DNA from: Planctomycetaceae bacterium
GTDB lineage: Bacteria > Planctomycetota > Planctomycetia > Pirellulales > Pirellulaceae
Reading direction: 5' to 3'
Length of the DNA: 49,235 nucleotides
Assembly: GCA_002862205.1 (NCBI GenBank)
Contig: PKCN01000270.1
Coordinates: 1-49,235 of the forward strand
In this document: positions 8,780-17,720 of the stretch, in pieces
How positions within the stretch are numbered: the first letter of the stretch is position 1
Layout: the number at the start of each line of letters is the position of its first letter
The notes under the pieces: generated by a model
Databases searched by the model: none
Told to the model about the DNA's origin: nothing
Seen by the model: the letters and a program-made list of their open reading frames with translations, nothing else
Program-made: the position numbers and the translations under genes

Positions 8780-11671
8780 TCATGGGTTTACCGTTGTACG
8801 AACCGACTGTGCAATCCCCGCTTGCATACGTTGGCTCTGAGCCCGGACCGTAAAATCAAAAGTCTGTGGCTGATTGCTCTCAAGTACAACCTGAAATTCT
8901 GCAGTTCCACCAGGTGCAATTGAGCGGATGGGCGTGAGCGTGACAACATCACCATTCACCGTGAATACATTGGCTTCCGGATTTGTAATCGGGTTTGCAC
9001 TGACAAGCCTGACGCCGGGAGGCAACTGGAACTGCATGGCAACCTGTCCATCACGCTGGCTTGAGTCATTGATGAGTGTCAAGCGATAACGAATGGGCTG
9101 CGTCACGCGTGCTGGATTGTTCATCGCGACAAGACGCATCTGCAGTTTTTCAGTACGTTGTGGCACTGGTGCAGCAGTGGGTGGCACTGTGGCGGGTGCC
9201 CCTGAGTTCACTCCACCTTCCAGAGGTAGCGCGGGCGCGACCGTCGTTGGAGCATTGGGCGCAACGGGTGTCGATAGCACGGGTGGTAATTCCGTTCGGG
9301 GTGCCGTCAGCGGCGGTGGAACTACGTTAACAATTTCATACAGGAAATCGGTGTTCGCACTGGCTTGCTCATCACAAGTGACTTGCAAAGTGATTCTGGC
9401 CTGAGCAGCGGGACGAAGTACTTTGAACAAGCCTTCGAGTGTCGCTGTTTTTTCGGACTCTAGTCGCGGGATCGACCACGAGATCACGTTCTGTGCGACA
9501 CGACTCTGGTCGGCTCCTTCAGTTGCCTGATCCAACTGGACAACTGGCGAATACGCCATGACCACTTTCACATTGGTGGCAACGCCCCTCCCGATATTGG
9601 TAACCACCGCTCGCACAAGTGCCTGTTGCCCCACCGCAATGCGATTGCGGCCAACCAGTTCAGCTTTCAACCGGGGGTTGCTTGGAATGGGATTAATGAC
9701 AGTCACACAACCTTGTTGTGTGTCGCGTTGCCCACCATCCGCGAAAGCATCCACCGTGATACAGCGTTGGCCGGCCTTGACGGTTGCAAACTCAACCTGT
9801 GCTTCCCACGTCTCACCGGGCTGCAAACCGCCGGCTTTGGTCGTCCTCAGCGGGCTCACACCACTCTCATGAACCATCCCCTCATCGCCCGTTGCCGTCA
9901 GATACACGTTCTGCAGCACACGCGTTCCGCTATTGGTAACATCGATGTCGAACGCAATCTTGTCACCAGACACCAAGCGTGCCCCTGCACGTTGAACGGG
10001 TGTCACTTTGACCGACAGCGAGGGCCTGAAAACATCAACACGCACCCGATCTTCTGCGACCAGGCCACCACCGCGGGCTTTGAAAACCAAATCGACTGGT
10101 GATTGAGCCGCGAGATTAACCACAAGGTCCAGTTGTGACTGGGGTGGTACAGTACCAATTTCCCAAACCACTGCGTTGGGCAATATCTGAGCCTGCAAAT
10201 TGGCGTTCAGAACCTTTGCTCCTTGAGGGATTGGCAAAGTGAGGCTGACCCCAGTCAACGGCTGGTCCCCCGGGTTGGAAACGTTTGCAATGACCTGGAA
10301 AGGCGTATCAAAACTGGCCACTGCCGGTCCACCTGCCCTCAACGCCAATTCTGGTGCGCTCCAGGTCACAAAAGCCTGCCCACGCCCCAGCGTGATGGTT
10401 GGAATATTGTCCAGCTCTCCCCCGGGCCGAATCACCTGAACATCAATTGCTGCGCTACCACTGGTGCCAGGGTTGGGTTGCAATTGAACCGACGCATTCC
10501 CCGACTCATCCACGTTGGCCTCAACGACCGATGCTCCGTTGGTCCCCACAAAGGTTGCCAGTTCAGGCTGCAAAATCTCGTAACGAACTTTCCAACCACG
10601 AGCCGGCAATCCGCCCTCGGATCGCGTCACTCGAGTCGTCAGTTCCACAGGTGTGCCCGCTTGGACGACTTGTGGTGTTGGAAATTGCCATCGTGCGTCC
10701 ACCCAATAAATGGTGGTCGTTGCTTTACGCTGATCCCAGCACTCACTTTCCGGTGCCAGGACGGTCACGCGGCTTGTTCCTTCCGAAGGGCTGCTGATCG
10801 TGATCCAGGTTTGCCCTTTTTCAAGCTGGACATCATCGCGTGGATTCATATTACCGCGGGTGATCAACGTTCGCTTGCTGCTCGTGATCCCCATGGCGTA
10901 GGCCGGATCATATTTTTGGGGTCGATCCATCGACCCAACCAGGCGACCAACAATGCCAGGCTCGTCATCACCCACCTGAAGAAAAGTACCGACGCTGTCG
11001 GGTGTCAGCATCCATTCCAACTTCTCATTCATCTGAAGGTATCCATCCGTGCCGCAGATACCGGACAGCAAAACCACTTCACCGCCTACTGGCGCAACCA
11101 CCTTGGTTGGTGTCAGCAGGATGCAACCACGCTTCCCCTTCTTTTCCAGATGCAGATGATCCTTGTATTTGCACTGTTCACCGATCAACACTGCAGGCGG
11201 TCCGTCTTTGCATGCGCCGCTGCAAGCAGCACTGGGAACACAAGGCTCGTTTCCTTTCTGGTGCAACAAACCTTTGGGGTCGTTGCAACTTGGCGGATCA
11301 GCGGGTTCCGTCCATGCGGGAACAGGATCTTTCCATTTATGATCCTTGCATTTCTGATCCTTGCATTTCAAGCCAAGCCCATGAACATGCTCGTGCAGAT
11401 GATCCTTCAATCCATGCACATGATCACCCAACTTCCGAAACGGTCGCAGGCACACACAGTTGTCAGCATTACAACAAGGAATCGCAAACGTGGTCGTCGT
11501 TGGCTTGGCGGCGAACAGACAGGATCCTGTGGGATCGATCGCCGGCAAACGCATTTGACTGCAGCAACCACTCAATCCCACTACCATCAACATGAATACC
11601 AACCCCAAGCACCGCCTGATGATGGCGGAGCCCGAATGGCTGGTGGTGGTGGTTTGGATGGTTTGATTCAT
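8780..11671 (-). CDS. Large lipoprotein with DUF11/CARDB-type Ig-like domains
   Basis: The 963-aa protein starts at an ATG whose signal peptide fits (hydrophobic MLMVVGLSGC, lipobox Cys36); the frame is open 42 codons further upstream without a plausible signal. The N-terminal 200 residues are unusual: many Cys, His and Lys in short motifs (HVHGLKDHLHEHVHGLG, CKDQKCKDHKWKD). The rest looks like a series of Ig-like beta-sandwich domains of DUF11/CARDB type (FDTPFQVIANVSNPGDQPLTG, KIAFDIDVTNSGTRVLQNV, QALVRAVVTNIGRGVATNV, QPIRYRLTLINDSSQ), plus a Pro/Ala/Thr linker near 820-870. Such repeats are typical of cell-surface or outer-membrane adhesion proteins of planctomycetes. No enzyme motif is seen. 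Confidence 0.85.
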   Translation of the reverse strand: MNQTIQTTTTSHSGSAIIRRCLGLVFMLMVVGLSGCCSQMRLPAIDPTGSCLFAAKPTTTTFAIPCCNADNCVCLRPFRKLGDHVHGLKDHLHEHVHGLGLKCKDQKCKDHKWKDPVPAWTEPADPPSCNDPKGLLHQKGNEPCVPSAACSGACKDGPPAVLIGEQCKYKDHLHLEKKGKRGCILLTPTKVVAPVGGEVVLLSGICGTDGYLQMNEKLEWMLTPDSVGTFLQVGDDEPGIVGRLVGSMDRPQKYDPAYAMGITSSKRTLITRGNMNPRDDVQLEKGQTWITISSPSEGTSRVTVLAPESECWDQRKATTTIYWVDARWQFPTPQVVQAGTPVELTTRVTRSEGGLPARGWKVRYEILQPELATFVGTNGASVVEANVDESGNASVQLQPNPGTSGSAAIDVQVIRPGGELDNIPTITLGRGQAFVTWSAPELALRAGGPAVASFDTPFQVIANVSNPGDQPLTGVSLTLPIPQGAKVLNANLQAQILPNAVVWEIGTVPPQSQLDLVVNLAAQSPVDLVFKARGGGLVAEDRVRVDVFRPSLSVKVTPVQRAGARLVSGDKIAFDIDVTNSGTRVLQNVYLTATGDEGMVHESGVSPLRTTKAGGLQPGETWEAQVEFATVKAGQRCITVDAFADGGQRDTQQGCVTVINPIPSNPRLKAELVGRNRIAVGQQALVRAVVTNIGRGVATNVKVVMAYSPVVQLDQATEGADQSRVAQNVISWSIPRLESEKTATLEGLFKVLRPAAQARITLQVTCDEQASANTDFLYEIVNVVPPPLTAPRTELPPVLSTPVAPNAPTTVAPALPLEGGVNSGAPATVPPTAAPVPQRTEKLQMRLVAMNNPARVTQPIRYRLTLINDSSQRDGQVAMQFQLPPGVRLVSANPITNPEANVFTVNGDVVTLTPIRSIAPGGTAEFQVVLESNQPQTFDFTVRAQSQRMQAGIAQSVRTTVNP

Positions 11672-12427
11672 TTGTCTGTCGCGAAGTTCGCTCCGCTCGG
11701 CTGGCAAGCATGAACGATTCGGGAAGGAATGCGTTTTGGACAGACTTTGTCCACGGAACCCTACCACGCGGGTTGAGGTGATGTTGCCAAAACGCAACAG
11801 CTTTCGTTGCTTCTAGGCAACAAGCATGTGAACAATGCGCCGGTGGTAACCATTGCGCGGGCCAATTGCGTCCATCTTGGGCAGAAAAGCCGCAGACAAA
11901 GATCAAAAAGATCCGAGAGCTCGATCCCCACCCAAGCGTCCGGCCTTGCTCAATCCGCAGGACCCGCCCCAAATGAGCCTGGTAACGGAAGCCATCGCAA
12001 CCACCTCAAACCTCACCCACTCCAAACATCCTGCAACCCGTCCAGTCTCGTGGGGTCCTTGGGGGCTACTGTCCCCAGACGAAATTCCCGAGCACCTCTT
12101 GATTGGCTGATTCAGATCGATCACTGCCTGATTCAGAACATGGTCATCCTCACAACGAAGGACACCAGCATGGCTTTGCAGATCCCACAATCTCTCGATG
12201 ACAGCGGTTCAGCCAGTCGTGCAGCCGCAGCCCAGACCGGATCATCAACGGCAGAAAATCAGTCTGGGTGTGGCAAAACAGGTTGGGAGCTCACTGGATC
12301 CGCTTGGAAGATACCGCAGGCCAACTTTTCGGGGCTTTCTTGAAGCTCCATCCTCAAGGTGATCCGCTTGCGATTGACAGCAGCCAGCCCCGAGGTCATC
12401 CTGTGTTAGCAACCAACTCGTACAAGA
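11672..12427. other. Divergent intergenic region upstream of the cimA leader
   Basis: About 750 bp separate the lipoprotein start from the cimA leader peptide. Plus-strand frames up to 178 codons are open but lack domains, ribosome sites and coding-like composition. A short hairpin GTTGC-ttctag-GCAAC lies near 11805-11822. The promoter for the cimA transcript must lie here or just inside, but I cannot place it. Confidence 0.45.
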
Positions 12428-12499
12428 ATGAATCGCGTGACAGCTCTCAACTTCCCATCCATTATTAACCGCGTCTCTGGCATTGTTAGCCAGCACTGA
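12428..12499 (+). CDS. Ile/Val-rich leader peptide of cimA attenuator
   Basis: A 23-codon frame, ATG to TGA, ends 170 bp before cimA. Its second half reads SIINRVSGIVSQH, and overall it has three Ile, three Val and one Leu codon among 23. The Ile-Ile and Ile-Val pairs sit in and just before the 5' arm of a strong RNA hairpin (12469-12504). This is the standard arrangement by which translation of regulatory codons controls downstream folding in ilv and leu leaders. The downstream gene makes citramalate for isoleucine, so the codon content matches the pathway. There is no clear Shine-Dalgarno sequence. Function is inferred from layout; the frame and hairpin are visible in the sequence. Confidence 0.65.
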   Translation: MNRVTALNFPSIINRVSGIVSQH

Positions 12500-12602
12500 C
12501 GCGGGGGAGAACTTTCCAATCGGCCACAAGGCCGGCGGGAACGAGTCAAATATCCTGAGTGACATTTCACCCCCGGCCCCTGCAAGGGTTCGGGGGTTTT
12601 TT
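12469..12602 (+). promoter_or_regulatory. Transcription attenuator upstream of cimA
   Basis: Three elements are visible. (1) A composite hairpin at 12469-12504 has an outer stem CCGCGTC / GACGCGG and an inner stem CTGGC / GCCAG, overlapping the end of the leader frame. (2) A small stem CGGCC-ACAA-GGCCG lies near 12521-12534. (3) An intrinsic terminator at 12569-12602 has stem ACCCCCG / CGGGGGT followed by six T. The 3' side of hairpin 1 continues as CGGGGG (12503-12508), which can pair with the CCCCCG 5' arm of the terminator (12570-12575). A ribosome stalled on Ile or Val codons would block hairpin 1, free CGGGGG and so prevent terminator formation. The two-state folding is seen in the sequence; regulation is inference. 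Confidence 0.65.
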
Positions 12603-12668
12603 CGTATCCTTATGCACGCGGCAGCCAAGACCTTTCCGCGGACCGATTGAAGAAAGTTCAAAATACCG

Positions 12669-14264
12669 ATGAATTTGAATCCGATCCAGATTTACGACAC
12701 AACCTTACGAGACGGATCTCAGGGTGAGGGGGTCAGTTTTTCCTTGCAGGACAAGCTGAACATCGCCAGACGTCTCGCAGAGTCGGGCATAGATTTCATT
12801 GAGGGCGGCTATCCGCTCTCGAACGAAAAAGACGTTGCATTCTTTGAGCAGATTCGGCAGTACGATCTTGGCAATGCACAGGTCTGCGCATTTGGGATGA
12901 CTCGACGCAAATCCATGAAGGCTGAGGATGATCCCGGCATGCGGGCCCTCGTGCAGGCGCAGACCCCATGCATCACTCTGGTTGGAAAAACCTGGGACTA
13001 CCACGCCACCGAAGTCCTCAGGGTCACCCTCGACGAAAATCTAGACATGATTGGTGAGAGTGGTGAGTTCCTGGCACGCCATGCGCAACTGATTTATGAC
13101 GCTGAGCATTTCTTTGATGGTTTCAACGCAAACCCTGAGTATGCGATCAAGACGCTGGTCTCTGCCGCAACTGCGGGAGCAAAATGGCTGGTCTTGTGTG
13201 ACACCAACGGTGGTACCCTGCCTGAGCGCATCGCGGAAGTAACCCAACGGGTCGTCACCGAACTCGCCGAGTACGACACCGCGATTGGGATTCACACTCA
13301 CAATGATGGGGAACTTGCTGTTGCAAATTCATTAGCAGCGGTGGATGCGGGAGCATTGCAGGTTCAGGGCACGATCAATGGGATCGGAGAACGCTGTGGG
13401 AACGCCGATCTGATTTCAGTCGTTGCGAATCTTGCGCTCAAAAAAGAAGGCTACCGTGTTCTTGGTGGAAAGTCGCTGACCCATCTGACCGAACTGAGTC
13501 GCTATGTCTACGAGACGGCGAACCTGCAATGGAAGAATGGCCAGGCTTTTGTTGGACAGAGTGCATTTGCCCACAAAGGCGGGATGCATGTCCATGCCAT
13601 CAACAAGGCGTCGAAAACCTACGAACATATCGACCCGGCGTTGGTTGGAAATGAGCGTCGGATTCTGGTCAGTGAGTTGTCCGGACGCAGCAACATTGTT
13701 GCGATCGCGACCCAGCACAACATTCAGGACGACCGGGAACTGATGGACAAGATTCTCACCGAGGTTGTTCGTCTGGAAAACAAAGGGTACCAATTCGAGA
13801 ATGCTGGTGCCTCATTTGACTTGCTAGTCAAACGAGTTGCGGGAACTTACACCTCACACTTTTCCCCGATCAAATACCGAGTGGTTGCAGGAGATCGCAA
13901 CAGTGACCAAAAGAATGTTTTCGCGGAAGCCATCATCAAACTGAAAGTACGCGACACCCTCTGGTTCGACGCTGCCGAGGGGCATGGCCCCGTCAATGCC
14001 TTGGACGCGGCATTGCGCAAAGCACTGCTGGATGCCTATCCGTCCCTTGGCGACATGCATTTGATTGATTACAAGGTTCGCGTTGTCGATTCCGGTGCCG
14101 GCACAGCTGCATCGATCCGCGTCAATATCGAAAGCGGTGACGAAGATGAAACGTGGGGAACGATCGGCGTAAGTGAAAACATCATCGAAGCAAGCTGGCA
14201 AGCCTTGGTCGATTCGGTGGAATACAAATTGCACAAAGATGAACTGCCGCTGGGCGGCAACTGA
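12669..14264 (+). CDS. cimA: (R)-citramalate synthase
   Basis: The enzyme condenses pyruvate with acetyl-CoA to citramalate, the first step of the threonine-independent route to isoleucine. The 531-aa protein belongs to the HMGL/isopropylmalate synthase superfamily. The metal site motif DTTLRDG is at residues 10-16, GIHTHND at 207-213, and NGIGERCGNA follows. A C-terminal allosteric, LeuA-type dimerisation domain lies at about 400-531. The sequence (SQGEGVSFSLQDK, FIEGGYPLSNEKD) fits the citramalate synthase clade better than 2-isopropylmalate synthase or homocitrate synthase. The ATG follows AAGAAAG. It is preceded by an Ile/Val attenuator and followed after 79 bp by valS, which fits control by branched-chain aminoacyl-tRNA supply. 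Confidence 0.93.
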   Translation: MNLNPIQIYDTTLRDGSQGEGVSFSLQDKLNIARRLAESGIDFIEGGYPLSNEKDVAFFEQIRQYDLGNAQVCAFGMTRRKSMKAEDDPGMRALVQAQTPCITLVGKTWDYHATEVLRVTLDENLDMIGESGEFLARHAQLIYDAEHFFDGFNANPEYAIKTLVSAATAGAKWLVLCDTNGGTLPERIAEVTQRVVTELAEYDTAIGIHTHNDGELAVANSLAAVDAGALQVQGTINGIGERCGNADLISVVANLALKKEGYRVLGGKSLTHLTELSRYVYETANLQWKNGQAFVGQSAFAHKGGMHVHAINKASKTYEHIDPALVGNERRILVSELSGRSNIVAIATQHNIQDDRELMDKILTEVVRLENKGYQFENAGASFDLLVKRVAGTYTSHFSPIKYRVVAGDRNSDQKNVFAEAIIKLKVRDTLWFDAAEGHGPVNALDAALRKALLDAYPSLGDMHLIDYKVRVVDSGAGTAASIRVNIESGDEDETWGTIGVSENIIEASWQALVDSVEYKLHKDELPLGGN

Positions 14265-14277
14265 ACACACACACTCC

Positions 14278-14310
14278 GGCGCGCGGCACGCGTCCGCCGC
14301 CTTTAATTTT
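14278..14310 (+). terminator. Possible weak terminator between cimA and valS
   Basis: GGCG(c)GCGG can pair with CCGCCGCC over eight bases with one bulged C and a 7-nt loop, followed by TTTAATTTT. The interrupted T-run makes it weaker than the attenuator terminator. It could reduce read-through from cimA into valS. Confidence 0.45.
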
Positions 14311-14343
14311 CTCAACAGAACCTAAATCTCAACAAGACGACCG

Positions 14344-17300
14344 ATGAACGAGATTCCTGACCGGTTTGATCACGCAAATGCTGCGACTCGTATCCTGCAA
14401 GCGTGGAGTGACGCCAAATGTGCACACGCCGAGGTCAACCCTGACCGGAAACCATTCACCGTAGTGATCCCCCCACCCAACGTCACCGGTGCACTGCATC
14501 TGGGGCACGGCTTGAACAATACGCTTCAGGATATTCTGGTACGAACGCGAAGAATGCAGGGTTACGAAGCTTTGTGGATGCCTGGCACCGACCATGCGGG
14601 GATCGCGACGCAAGCGGTCGTTGAACGTCGTCTCAAAGAACAGGAAAACCTGTCTCGCCACGATCTGGGCCGCGAGGGCCTGGTCAATCGAATCTGGGAA
14701 TGGAAAGCACAGTACGAAAAACGCATCCTGGGGCAACTCAAGCGGATGGGTTGCAGCTGCGACTGGGATCGCCTGCGTTTCACTCTCGATGACGTCTGTG
14801 CCGCAGCTGTTCGAGCAACGTTTTACGATCTCTTCAGCAAACGCATGATCTATCGCGGCAAACGTCTGGTGAACTGGGACACATTCCTGCAAACTGCTGT
14901 CAGTAATGATGAAGTTGAGAATGTCACCAAGAAGGGTTATTTCTGGCACTTCACGTACCCGGTAATCAATCCCGCGCCAGGTGAACCCACGCAAGTCGAA
15001 ATTGCGACCACGAGGCCCGAGACAATGTTGGGTGATACTGCTGTTGCGGTTCACCCCGATCCTGCCAAAGCATTTCAGAGACTCCAACGCGAGCTCCAGC
15101 AAAAGCTTGAGGAGGCAACAGAAAAAGAAAAAGCTGACCTGCAAAATCAGCTGGAAGATCTGCATGCCCGCCGGGACAAGATGCTACCGCAACTGGAACA
15201 ACTCAGAGACATGGCTTTGGATGGACGGAAGCTGATGCTTCCGTTGATGGATCGCGAGATCCCATTGATTGCCGACACGTGGGCAAAACCCGAACTGGGA
15301 AGTGGCTGTGTGAAAATCACACCTGCGCATGACCCCAATGACTATGAAGTTGGCCTGCGGGCAGAACTTCCCATGATCAACATTCTTAATCCTGATGGTA
15401 CCATCAACGCTGAAGGCGGAAAATACAAAGGCCTGACCATCCCACAGGCACGCAAACAGGTCGTTGCGGACCTGGAGACACTACAACTTCTCGGCGAAGT
15501 CGAGGATCGTGAGATTGAGTTACCGCACAGTGATCGAAGCAAAACACCCATCGAACCTTATTTGGCCGATCAGTGGTTCGTTGCGATGGGTGAACTGGCG
15601 CAATCTGCGATGGATGCGGTGGAAGACAATCGCGTTCAGATTTTCCCGGAACGTTACCGAAAAGGCTACCTCGATTGGCTTGGTGAAAAACGTGACTGGC
15701 CTGTGAGTCGTCAATTGTGGTGGGGGCACCGCATTCCGATCTGGTCGATCAACGATCTGGACGAAAGTACCGCTGATGACATTGCGGCGCGACTCTCAAT
15801 GATGCCCGCACATGCCAATGGCGATTTGCAATCACAGATTGACAACCGGGACGACGGATCCCGTAGCGTCTACGTCTGCATTCGCAAGGAAGACACCGCA
15901 TTAGAGTCGGAGATCGAGGCAATGGGTCTCGCCCGTGATCCAGACGTTCTGGACACCTGGTTCTCGTCCGCACTGTGGCCGCACAGCACACTGGGGTGGC
16001 CAGAGAAGACGGCCGAATTGGAATACTTTTATCCAACCAGTACGCTCATCACATCACGCGACATCATCACGCTTTGGGTTGCACGCATGGTGCTGATGGG
16101 CTTGAACAACATTGGCGAAATTCCTTTTAAGGAAGTTTTCATACACCCCAAGATTCTGGATGGTCTTGGGGAAACGATGAGCAAGAGCAAAGGTAACGGC
16201 GTCGATCCGATCGATGTTATCGACAAGTTTGGCCCGGATGCATTGCGTTTCGGCTTGGCTCGACTGGCAACAGATACGCAGGACGTACGAATGCCGGTGC
16301 AGTACGAATGTCCTCATTGTGACAAACTGATTGACCAGACCAAAAAGAATCGGTCATTGCCAAAACTTGAATGTCCAGCGTGCAACGCGTCCTTTTCAAC
16401 GCAATGGGCTGAGTCCGAAGAGGACAAATCGCTTCCCAAAGCGGCGGTTGTCAGTGAACGATTCGAGACGGCAAGAAACTTCGTCAACAAACTGTGGAAC
16501 GCCGCACGTTTTGTGTTGATGAACATGGAGGATTACTCACCACAGACCGTCAGGATCGAAGACCTGCCGCTGGAAGATCGTTGGCTTTTGAGTCGACTGT
16601 CAACCGTCAGCCAACAAGTCAGTGAAGGCATTGACCATTACAAGTTTGCTGAGAGCACGAGAGTTCTCTACAACTTTGCATGGGACGAATTCTGCAGCTT
16701 TTATGTCGAAATCGCAAAGCCAAGACTTGCTGATCCCGACAAGCGGGCACTCACCCAGGCTGTCATGGCACATGGGCTTGATACACTCCTGAAACTGCTT
16801 CATCCCGTTATGCCTTTTGTCACCGAGACCATTTGGGAATGCGTCAATCAGGCGGCCCCCGAGCGGGGCATCCCCGAACCTGCACAATCACCTCAATTCG
16901 TCATGACTGCTCCATGGCCAACCGCCATCCCCGAGCACCATGATGAATCAATTGAACACCAATTCGCCGAATTCCAGGAGATTGTCGGTGCCATCCGCAA
17001 GATCCGGGCCAGTCAAAACATCCCACCCCGCGAGACGGTTCCCGTCTCTTTACGTTGCAGCGACTCATCACTCGCACGATTGCAGCCCATGGCCAGCTAC
17101 TTTTCGAGTCTCGCTGGCGCCGACATTGTCGCAATTGGCCCCATGGCACCTGCATTCGAAACGGATGCACCTCTTGCACTCACCGCCATCGATGTCGATG
17201 TGCATGTTGATCTGGAGAAGTTTATCGACGTCGATGCTGAGCTTGCGCGACTTGAGAAAATTCAAGCACAACTTGAGAAGCAAATCAACGGGAAACAGAA

Positions 17301-17442
17301 GAAACTTGGCAACGAAAACTTCGTTGCCCGTGCCCCTGCAGATGTGGTGGAAAAAGAAAGAGCGTCACTGGCTGATCTTCAGAAACAGAGTGAATCTGTC
17401 GAAGGTGACATCCAACGTCTCCGCAAGAAATCCACCGAGTGA
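14344..17442 (+). CDS. valS: Valyl-tRNA synthetase
   Basis: This class I synthetase charges tRNA-Val. The 1032-aa protein is longer than usual (about 880-950). The HIGH-type motif is HLGHG near residue 50, the connective editing domain lies at about 200-400, and the KMSKS-type motif is TMSKS near 611. The usual C-terminal tRNA-contacting coiled coil is at about 965-1030. Two insertions stand out. One is a charged coiled-coil segment (about 243-288) in the editing domain between AVAVHPDP and GRKLMLPL. The other is a Cys4 zinc-ribbon-like insert (CPHC near 656, CPAC near 677) just after the ATDTQDVR segment and before RFETARNFVNKLWNA. Both keep the frame and core motifs. The gene follows cimA on the same strand. 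Confidence 0.96.
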   Translation: MNEIPDRFDHANAATRILQAWSDAKCAHAEVNPDRKPFTVVIPPPNVTGALHLGHGLNNTLQDILVRTRRMQGYEALWMPGTDHAGIATQAVVERRLKEQENLSRHDLGREGLVNRIWEWKAQYEKRILGQLKRMGCSCDWDRLRFTLDDVCAAAVRATFYDLFSKRMIYRGKRLVNWDTFLQTAVSNDEVENVTKKGYFWHFTYPVINPAPGEPTQVEIATTRPETMLGDTAVAVHPDPAKAFQRLQRELQQKLEEATEKEKADLQNQLEDLHARRDKMLPQLEQLRDMALDGRKLMLPLMDREIPLIADTWAKPELGSGCVKITPAHDPNDYEVGLRAELPMINILNPDGTINAEGGKYKGLTIPQARKQVVADLETLQLLGEVEDREIELPHSDRSKTPIEPYLADQWFVAMGELAQSAMDAVEDNRVQIFPERYRKGYLDWLGEKRDWPVSRQLWWGHRIPIWSINDLDESTADDIAARLSMMPAHANGDLQSQIDNRDDGSRSVYVCIRKEDTALESEIEAMGLARDPDVLDTWFSSALWPHSTLGWPEKTAELEYFYPTSTLITSRDIITLWVARMVLMGLNNIGEIPFKEVFIHPKILDGLGETMSKSKGNGVDPIDVIDKFGPDALRFGLARLATDTQDVRMPVQYECPHCDKLIDQTKKNRSLPKLECPACNASFSTQWAESEEDKSLPKAAVVSERFETARNFVNKLWNAARFVLMNMEDYSPQTVRIEDLPLEDRWLLSRLSTVSQQVSEGIDHYKFAESTRVLYNFAWDEFCSFYVEIAKPRLADPDKRALTQAVMAHGLDTLLKLLHPVMPFVTETIWECVNQAAPERGIPEPAQSPQFVMTAPWPTAIPEHHDESIEHQFAEFQEIVGAIRKIRASQNIPPRETVPVSLRCSDSSLARLQPMASYFSSLAGADIVAIGPMAPAFETDAPLALTAIDVDVHVDLEKFIDVDAELARLEKIQAQLEKQINGKQKKLGNENFVARAPADVVEKERASLADLQKQSESVEGDIQRLRKKSTE

Positions 17443-17720
17443 ATTCAAATTGGCAATGAAAGTTGTCCTCGGATGCTGACAACCCGATTGTGCATGTGTA
17501 CTGCTGCTGAACCATCCTGATGTCAACACGATGATCACATTTCTGAATTCAGTACACGCGGGCATGTCGCCATTCACCTCAATCACACCTGATTGAGCTA
17601 CAGTAATGGCAACCGTGGTGAGACAACTCTCAGAATTCATGGTCACCATACCCAACTGTGCTCGGAGCCGGTTGGATCAGAAAACAATGCACCTTTCACT
17701 TCCTGACGGAGCAACCCCCG

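Noticed and set aside
10223-11713. A 496-codon plus-strand open frame opposite the DUF11 lipoprotein gene
   Set aside because: It is antisense to a strongly supported lipoprotein gene and its product is rich in His, Cys, Gln and Thr without any domain. It arises from the codon use of the real gene.
11807-12343. A 178-codon plus-strand frame upstream of the cimA leader
   Set aside because: Biased to Ser, Gln and Asn without motifs or ribosome site; its end lies in the leader region of cimA. I treat it as noncoding.
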